A stretch of DNA of 64,000 bases from Girardinichthys multiradiatus (Eukaryota > Chordata > Actinopteri > Cyprinodontiformes > Goodeidae), in the NCBI RefSeq assembly GCF_021462225.1, contig NC_061818.1, positions 14,419,276 through 14,483,275 on the forward strand. The letters run 5' to 3'. How positions within the stretch are numbered: the first letter of the stretch is position 1; each line of letters opens with the position of its first letter. This document shows, piece after piece, positions 56,936 through 64,000 of this stretch. Position numbers and translations under genes: made by a program. The notes beneath the pieces are model-generated. The model had not been told where the DNA came from, searched no databases, and saw nothing but the letters and a program-made list of their open reading frames with translations.

Positions 56936-59900
56936 TTCAATTCAATTCAATTCAAAAATACTTTATTAATCCCAAAGGGAAATTAAATGTTGTTATAACT
57001 CATATTATGAAGGTTTCCTCAAAGAGTCGTTGTAGATGATGATGGCTGTGGGCAGGAAGGATCTCCTGTAGCGCTCCATCTTACAGCAGATCTGAAGAAG
57101 CCTCTGACTGAAGACACTCTGTTTTTGTAGGACAGTCTCATGAAGAGGATGCTCAGGGTTCTCCATAATGTTCTTCATTTTATGAAGAATCCTTCTTTCC
57201 ACAATGATCTACAGAGGTTCCAGAGGAGTCCCCAGAACAGAACCAGCCTTCTTTATCAGCTTGTTGAGCTTTTTTAAGTCCCTGCCTCTGATGCTGCTAC
57301 CCCAGCAGATGATGGTAGAAGAGATCACACTCTCCACAACAGACTTATAGAAGATATGCAGCATCTTGCTGCAAACACCAAAGGACCTAAGCTTCCTCAA
57401 GAAGTACAGTCTGCTCTGTCCCTTCTTGTAGATGGCTTCACAGTTGCATCTCCACTCTAGTCTGTTGTCCAGGTGAACACCGAGGTATTTATACTCCTGC
57501 ACCACCTCCACTTCTTCTCCCATGATGGAAATAGTTTTTGACTTATTCCTGTTTCTCTTAAAATCTACAATCATCTCCTTTGTTTTAGTCACGTTCAAAA
57601 TGAGATGATTGTTTCCACACCATGCCACAAAGTGGTCCACCACCTTCCTGTACTCAGCTTCTTGTCCATCTCTGATCCACCCCACAACTGCAGAATCATC
57701 CGAGTATTTCTGCAGATGACAGGAGTCTGTCTTGTACTGGAAGTCTGAGGTGTACACAGTGAAAAGGAATGGTGAGAGTACAGTCCCCTGTGGTGCCCCT
57801 GTGCTGCTGACTACCTGGTTAGACTCACAATCCTTCAGTCTCACAAACTGTGGTCTGTTTGTCAGGTAGTCTTTGATCCAGGAGATTGTTGAGGCCTCCA
57901 CCTGAGTCTTCTGGAGTTTCTGACAAAGCAAATCAGGTTGGATTGTATTAAATGCACTGGAGAAATCAAAGAACATGATCCTCACAGTGCTGCTGGCTTT
58001 GTCCAGATGACAGTGGGTTTGTTGAAGCAGGTGTATGATGGCATCTTCAACTCCAACTCCACAGCGATAAGCAAACTGAAGGGGGTCCTGATAGTTTATT
58101 GTTTGCTTACTCAGGTGGGCCAACAGGAGTCTCTCTAGGACCTTCATGATGTAGGAAGTCAGGGCAACAGGTCTATAGTCATTGAGGACTGATGGGTGAG
58201 TTTTCTTTGGTACCGGAATAAAACAGGAGGTCTTCCACAACACCGGAACCTTCTTCTGGGCCCGGCTAAGGTTGAAGAGGTGCTGCAGAATCCCACAGAG
58301 CTGCTCTGCACAGGCCTTCAGGACTCTAGGGCAGACATGATCTGGACCTGCAGCCTTATTCCTATTCAGTCTCTCCAGTTGTCTCTTCACCTGACTTCTT
58401 GAGACACACAGGTGGAAGGGGGAAGCAAAGGAAGCATCAGCATCTTCTGATATGGTTGAAGGCAAACATGTAGAAGCAGAAGGGTCTAGGGCCGAGGTGG
58501 AAGATAAAAAATGTGAGGTGTTACTGGACAGCTGTGGGTCCTGTGGGTCAAAGGAAGGTGGAATGTCTGTTTGGCTGTGAGCAGGAGAGGAGGATGCGAA
58601 GCTTGTTTCTGAACTGAACCTATTGAAGAATGTGTTCAGTTCATTGGCTCTGTCCAGACCTCCATCGGTCTGATCATCCTTCTGCTTGAAGCCTGTGATC
58701 GTCTTCATTCCTGTCCACACATCTCTGATATTGTTTTGCTGGAGCTTGCTTTCCAGTTTCTTCTTGTACACCTCCTTGCTGTCTCTTATCTTGACTTTAA
58801 GTTGCTTCTGTATTCTCCTCAATAATTCTCTGTCTCCCTCTCTGAAGGCTCTTTTTTTCTTGTTAAGCAGGTCCTTCAGGTCACTAGTGATCCAAGGTTT
58901 GTTATTGGGGAAGCATCTCACGGTTCTGGTGGGGATGATGTTATCCACACAGAAGTTTATATAGTCGGTTACACACTCAGTCATGGCATTGATGTCCTCT
59001 CCATGTGGCTGGCACAGTGCGTCCCAGTCTGTAGCCTCAAAGCAACCTTGCAGAGCTTCTTCAGCTTCCTGTAACCATTTTCTCACAGTCCTCTTTATTA
59101 CAAGTTGCCTCTGAACAAGGGGCTTATATTTCGAGCAGAGAAAAACAAGATTGTGATCTGATTTGCCTAGAGGAGGTTGTGCTGTAGAGATGTATGAGTC
59201 CTTGACATTTGCATAAAACAAATCTAATGTTTTGTTTTCTCTGGTAGAGCAGCTGACAAATTGTTGAAACGTTGGAAGTGTAGCAGAGAGTGAAGCATGG
59301 TTAAAATCACCAGAAATTGCCACAAAAGCATTGGGGTTTTGTGTCTGTAGCTTAGCAACAACTGAGCTGATGGCATCACATGCAGTGTCAGCAACAGCGG
59401 AAGGTGGAACATAAACTGTTACCAAAATAACACTGGTGAACTCTCTGGGTAAATAATATGGACGAAAACTTACTGCCAACAGTTCAATATCTGGACTGCA
59501 GAGATGACATTTCACAGTTACATGTCCTGGATTACACCATCTGTTGTTCACAAGTACTGCCAGTCCACCTCCTTTACATTTGCCGCTCCTCTTTAAATCT
59601 CTGTCTGCTCGTATGGTTAAAAAGCCCGGCAGAGAGACGCTGGAGTTGGGGATATGATCCTGCAGCCATGTCTCAGTAAAACACATGATACTGCATGCCC
59701 GGTACTCTGGCTGGGTCCTTTGTAGGGCTTGGAGTTCATCCAACTTGTTTCCCAACGATCTCACATTGCCCATCAAAATTGACGGAAGAGATGGTTTGAA
59801 CTTCCTCCTTCTCTCTCTTCTCTTAGCTCCTACTCTGCATCCACAGCGTCTCCTTTTCAACTCATCAAGGATTTGGGGTTGTAGCTGAAGTATTATTTGA

Positions 59901-60175
59901 GCTTTTGAGATATTAATCAGCTGCTCCCGGTTGTAAGAAACAACCCCGTTGCCATGGCAATGCATCATAACAAATGTCCAAAAATAGAAAGTATTAAGAA
60001 AAATCCTCCAAGCTGTGCAGCATCCGACACTGGAGTGGACAGTCATACAAAAAAAATCAACTGTATCCACCACAAGAGGAATAGTTCCCAAAAAAGAATA
60101 AATCAGAATCAAAAGTAACAGAGCTACTCCAACCTGCTGCCACCTTGAGCGGCGCAATTCTAGAATCTACAGATT
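56936..60175 (-). mobile_element. Jockey-group (CR1/L2/Rex1-like) LINE, nearly intact
   Basis: About 3.2 kb. The 3' end on the minus strand is a tttgggattaataaagtatt-type tail followed by GAATT repeats (56937-56960). One long ORF (57209-60157) encodes endonuclease and RT. A single TAG separates it from the last 66 or so codons (57202-57005), which are in the same frame. A fragment of a related element lies at 35400-35890. Confidence 0.9.
57005..60157 (-). CDS. LINE endonuclease/reverse transcriptase ORF, 982 aa plus 66 codons after one TAG
   Basis: APE-type endonuclease: NVRSLGNK (residue 131), CFTETWL (159), VYVPPS (248), ISGDFNHAS (281), GKSDHNLV (331). RT: NKAAGPDHVCPRVL (600), NDYRPVALTS (659), FFDFSSAFNTIQP (729), GAPQGTVLSPFLF (787) and the catalytic QKYSDDSAVV (816), with YSDD instead of the usual FADD. 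A TAG at 57209-57211 (EPL*IIVERRILHKMK) stops it. The downstream codons LPTAIIIYND are the normal C-terminus. The N-terminal 70 residues are strongly hydrophobic (VGVALLLLILIYSFLG), which is unusual and may be translated 5' UTR. No frameshift was seen. Function: target-primed reverse transcription. Confidence 0.9.
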
Positions 60176-60419
60176 AAATTTTTCTTTTCAAATTAGGATT
60201 CAGACTAGCATCAAAACACCTCTGTTAGACCGCTCAAACCTGGGCTTAATTATTTTATACTGATTATAGATTCCTAAAATCTTTTTAAAATAGTTTTAGG
60301 TTCAGAGACTGGGGGGGGTTTAAGGGATAGCAGAAGGGACTCATCCCATCCCATATTCATGCAAGAACCCAGCGCAGGTGTTTCATACTCATATGTAATA
60401 TGCGTGGGTAACTATTAAT

Positions 60420-60470
60420 AATAGAATAGAATAACCTCTTTGTTGTCATGCAGAAATATCGATTAAAATG
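60420..60470. repeat. AATAG-type LINE tail fragment
   Basis: aatagaatagaataacctctttgttgtcat resembles the 3' tail of a LINE with ATAGA repeats. Short and without coding content. Confidence 0.35.
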
Positions 60471-60474
60471 AACT

Positions 60475-61010
60475 ATGTTGCCCCATCAGACTATAAGAAA
60501 AAGAAACCTTGTTTTTGTCGTCTCCCGCTTTATACAGAGCCGGGTTGTGGGGGTAGCAGACCGAGTAGAGACACCCAGACCTTCCTCTCCTCAGACACCT
60601 CCTCCAGGGGCAGCCCAAGGTGTTCCCAGGCCAGCTAGAGACATAGTCCCTCCAGCGGGTCCTGGGTTGTCCGCTGGGCCTCCCCCCCAAAGGGACATGC
60701 CTGAAACATCTACCAAGAGAGGCATCCAGGAGGCATCTGATACAGATGTCCAAGCCACCTCAACTGACTCTGCTCGATATGGAGGAGCAGCAGCTCTACT
60801 CCAAGCTCCTCCCGGATGGCTGAGCTCCTCACCCTATCTCTAAGGGAGTGCCCGGCCACACTCAGAAGGAAGCTCCTTTCAGCCGCTTGTATCTCGGATC
60901 TTGTTCTTTCGGTCGGTCATGACCCAAAGTTCAAGCCCATAGGTGAGGGTAGACCGAACGGTAAATTGAGAGCTTCACTTTTTGGCTCAAGACCCCAAGA
61001 TACTTGAACT
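60475..61010 (-). repeat. Retroelement RT C-terminal fragment
   Basis: The minus strand reads CFRHVPLGGRPSGQPRTRWR and then DYVSSWPGNTLGCP, which resembles the C-terminal tail of fish LINE reverse transcriptases. The + strand segment gaagctcctttcagccgctt (60870-60889) is a familiar high-copy teleost repeat. I could not assign a clade. Confidence 0.5.
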
Positions 61011-61019
61011 GAGGATCCA

Positions 61020-61680
61020 CTCTCCACTTTTTTTTTCTCTCAAGTGGAGAAAATGAACCTAAAACATATGAATATTACAAAAAAGTTTACAAATGTGTTT
61101 AAAAATAAAATGCTTACACTATAAACATCATTTTGAATTTAGACAAAAAATAAATAAATAAATAAAATACATTTCCAGAAGCACCAGCAGGACAGAATCA
61201 GTGTATAACATTAATAAATACTGGAACAGGAACACAGAAAATCAACTTTAAATCCCATAATACAGTTGGGCAGGGGCAACACTTGGCGTTACTGTCCAGC
61301 AGATGTCAGCAGTCGTTCGTTACAGTTTGAAAACAGTAATTCATTTATTGCAAAGCAGCAAAAGAACAGAAAAAAACCCCAATAACAACTATGTTTTACA
61401 TTTTTTTTTTAATACTTCACTTCTGTGATTATATAGTTCGCTTTTACTCTAGTTTCGACTCTTATTATTATTATTATTATTATTATTCCTCTCTGATAGC
61501 TGACCGCTGGAGGTTAGCAATAGCACTCGTAAATCCTGCAAAGCGGGTTTACAAATTAAATGGATGGATGGATATTGAATGACATAATAAACTTGCTCTC
61601 CTAGATTGTTTCTCTTCTCATCCATCAGTTTTTGCTAACAGCTCTCCTCCCACGCCACCTCGTCATTACTTCTTCCTGGG
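61020..61680. other. Intergenic, AT-rich, with TTA microsatellite
   Basis: A (TTA)n tract lies at 61463-61487 and a (GGAT)n stretch at about 61561-61573. No gene seen. Confidence 0.5.
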
Positions 61681-61722
61681 GGATACGCAGAAATGGATAC
61701 GCAGAAATGGATACGCAGAAAT
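61681..61722. repeat. 14-bp tandem repeat, three units
   Basis: ggatacgcagaaat occurs three times in a row without mismatch. Confidence 0.9.
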
Positions 61723-61729
61723 GCGTCCC

Positions 61730-62950
61730 CATCGTGTGACAGAGAAAAATTCCCAGAATGCAATCGGGCGGAGCATAACTGCGTCGGTCCCCAACGCTTG
61801 TTTATCATCAGCGTTGCCGGTGTTGCCAGATTGGGCGGGTTTCGGCCAATTGGGCTTGTTTTGAACACGTTGGGTTGGGAAAAAAGCTTTAGACTGGCTG
61901 CTAAAATGTGGGCTGCTTTTCACAACATTTCATAGTTTTTAAGAAAGTATTTATAAGAAAATTCAATGGAAATAGTTGTCGTTGAGTAAAAAAAAAGTAC
62001 AAACCTACACATTTCAATAAAATGTTTGGTCCTTGCACTACTTTTACATCATTAGTTCGCTTATTTTGAAATAAAGAGAATCGGTCGAACTTGACATCAT
62101 CAATCGGTGATAGTCATTGGTTAATGAAGTGCCACTGTAACCCATTTTGGTCTGTTATGGATGTCTGATTCTGTGGCCTTTTCTAATCATCTCTTTGCTG
62201 CCCTAATTAAATATATCTGTCCTTGTTGCTTATCTGCCGCACCGCTCACTACTACAGCTTACACAACATAACTGTTGATTTCACATTAGATGCAACACAT
62301 AGTCAAGGATAAACTGATACAAGAGGATGACCTTTAGGAGGGTTAAGAACAGTTACAGATAAAAGCAGGACTCACGCTCCATTATTTGCTCCTCTCGGTT
62401 CGTCCCTAAGATGGGCTGAAGGGGGCCCGGTACCGAAGGTGAATGTCACTATGTATCTGTTCAATTGATACTCTGTACACTGATCATTATTTCACAAGGT
62501 AAATACTTTGCTGGTTTTACTGGTTGGGTCTCGGAACTGGAGAGAAACGGACCTGGTGGTGGACAGGGAGGAAAAAGAGTAAATACTCCCATTTTACAAC
62601 AGGTCCATGTCAATTATAAACGACCCGAATGGGGTTAAGAGTTCAACTGTTAAGCTTTGAACCAGACGTTGGGAAACTGCATCATGCTGAAGTGGGAAAA
62701 TACAAAGAAATATACAGAAAGGAATGAGAGGCTGGTCCGGAGTTAAAATCATCCATTGCCTCTGTCCCAGGAGATTACTCAAAAGCTCGTTGCAAATATT
62801 ATATTACAGCAATCCAAACACAAGTGTATTATGATGTTCAAGAGGGGTTGAGACGTAGGCTGGTTTTTACGGGGGTGGGCGCTGAAAACTATTAGTCAGA
62901 TCTGGCAACCCTGATTCGCTGCCTCGCCTCGGTGTCTCGCGGAGAGGAGA
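61730..62950. other. Intergenic upstream of fam234b
   Basis: Contains a gttgccagattgggcgggtt segment (61818-61837) that looks like a dispersed teleost repeat, with ctggcaaccctg near 62902 as a possible partner in opposite orientation. Otherwise nothing is recognised. The last 100 bp is GC-richer and should include the fam234b promoter. Confidence 0.35.
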
Positions 62951-62954
62951 AACA

Positions 62955-62991
62955 ATGGCTGCAGCTCTGTCTCGTGCCCTCAAACTGCCCG
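62955..62991 (+). CDS. fam234b: FAM234B first coding exon (partial gene)
   Basis: ATG in a good context (gaaacaATGG) encodes MAAALSRALKLP plus one base, followed by a GTGAGA donor. FAM234B proteins start with the nearly identical M-A-x-x-LSRALKLPG. The rest of the gene lies beyond the window or in unseen exons to the right. FAM234B is a single-pass membrane protein of unclear function. Placement agrees with HEBP1, its neighbour on human 12p13. Only 12 residues support the call, so the assignment leans on this exact motif plus synteny. Confidence 0.7.
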
Positions 62992-63920
62992 GTGAGATGC
63001 GCCTCAATTATTCCTCCTTATTACGGATAGACGGACAAAGAGGGTCGCTAGTGGTAACACCGGAAACTGTCTGTTGTCATCTCCTGTCACTTGTCAGCAC
63101 ACTGAATGATCAGTTCATTCATTGGTTCTGTTAAGCATCAGATGGACTGTATCATCAGATTATTGTGATTTATTACGATGTTATATATGGCGGATATGGG
63201 TTTCTTTGAATGCAGCGTTACTTTCATACTAACTGCGAGCTAAGGCAATAAGCTAATGTTTATCCAACGCAAAACCGCCTTGCTTCAGTTCGCAGAAACA
63301 GGAAATACCGCATCTCAGATCATGCAAATAATGTACCGACCACAAACTGAAGTATGTTACCAGAAAGAATTATTTATATTCATTAAATCTGTATGATTTC
63401 CTTTTTATTATTATGTCTCTATGATTAAGATGGTTTTGGACTGTGGTCATATTGTTATGCTTGCTCATCGTGAATAAATTATTTTATGTCAAACAGACTG
63501 CAGAGTAAAACCCAGCTTGAATTAATAAGCAAATAAGATTTAACCATACATATAAATAAACAAACATGCAAATCAGACTAAAAGTAGGATTTGCATATTG
63601 AAGGCGGATGTTTTGTGGAGGACACAAATTACTGTTAGTAACGTTCTGCTTGGAGGCAGATTTCTGCAAACTGAGCCAAAGCACAATCTCTACAGACTTA
63701 AAGGTGCTGATTTAAAAAAAAAAAAACAGCAATCTTTCAATTTCTTTTTCTTAAAAATTAAATCTAAAAAGTGTTGTACATATGCATTCCACACCCTTTA
63801 CTTTGATATTCCCAATTAAAAGCCGACTTCAGAAGTCACCTCATAAATAGTTTATCCCTAGAGTCTATCCCTGTTTAACATAATCTCAGTATAAATGCAG
63901 CTGTTCGCAGTAGTTGTCAG
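62992..63920 (+). other. fam234b intron 1 (start), no gene seen
   Basis: AT-rich sequence. A poly-A tract at 63714-63727 is the only notable feature. Confidence 0.4.
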
Positions 63921-63924
63921 AGGT

Positions 63925-64000
63925 TTGTTACAGAAAATTAGTGAACAGCCAGCATCACGAAGACTAAAGAACACAGCAGACAGGGGTCAGATAGGTTGTG
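63925..64000 (+). mobile_element. Start of a Tc1-like relic, cut by the window end
   Basis: gtgaacagccagcatcacga and the following caaagaacacagcagacagg match the arrangement at 138-180 (gtgaacaaacagcatggtga, ggaacacagcaggcaggtca). Same relic family as 60-800. Confidence 0.5.

Noticed and set aside
61461..61582. Small + strand ORF with poly-Tyr and a GGAT-encoded tail
   Set aside because: It is translated (TTA)n microsatellite.
1..64000. CRISPR arrays, operons, riboswitches, phage or plasmid features
   Set aside because: None seen; exon-intron structure and repeat content show a vertebrate nuclear genome.

Overview
The window is nuclear DNA from a teleost fish. It is AT-rich. Small vertebrate exons with GT/AG boundaries are scattered among dense Tc1-like transposons, L2-, I- and jockey-type LINEs, tRNA-headed SINEs and MITEs. 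Six recognisable single-copy vertebrate genes lie here, one of them apparently a pseudogene, and a terminal exon of a gene I could not name sits at the left edge. The species cannot be fixed from sequence alone.

Layout: (1) 1-5.5 kb: last coding exon of an unidentified + strand gene (884-1087), then Tc1 relics and a SINE. (2) 5.5-15.3 kb: hebp1 (+, 4 exons, 191 aa), its introns full of SINEs, MITEs and Tc1 remnants. (3) 17.9-28.1 kb: a WBP2-family gene, probably wbp2nl (-, 8 exons, 282 aa), convergent with hebp1. Its 8-kb first intron holds nested repeats: a roughly 2-kb non-coding element inside an L2 tail, an L2/Tc1 chimera, and a Tc1 copy with an uninterrupted 320-aa transposase ORF. (4) 28.7-34.9 kb: an egg-coat zona pellucida gene (+, trefoil plus ZP domain), head-to-head with wbp2nl, with two in-frame stops and a missing splice donor. 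(5) 38.7-41.3 kb: rrp7a (-, 7 exons, 282 aa), with a decayed 5-kb I-type LINE ending within about 50 bp upstream of its start codon. (6) 48.5-55.2 kb: poldip3 (-, 10 exons, 479 aa). (7) 57-60.2 kb: an almost intact LINE with one in-frame stop. (8) 62.96 kb: first coding exon of fam234b (+), which runs out of the window.

Gene content joins two human neighbourhoods. HEBP1 and FAM234B are neighbours on human 12p13. WBP2NL, RRP7A and POLDIP3 lie on human 22q13. The fish order has the 22q13-type genes between the two 12p13-type genes. The genes are not an operon or pathway: heme binding (hebp1), WW-domain signalling (wbp2nl), egg envelope (zp), ribosome biogenesis (rrp7a), and mRNA export/translation (poldip3).

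The most notable structures are the zp decay, a five-copy Tc1 family with 201-bp inverted repeats, a shared nested insertion junction at two sites in opposite orientation, and the 2-kb repeat with internal tandem organisation. All exon models were read by eye from splice sites, reading frame and remembered family sequences. No alignment was run.
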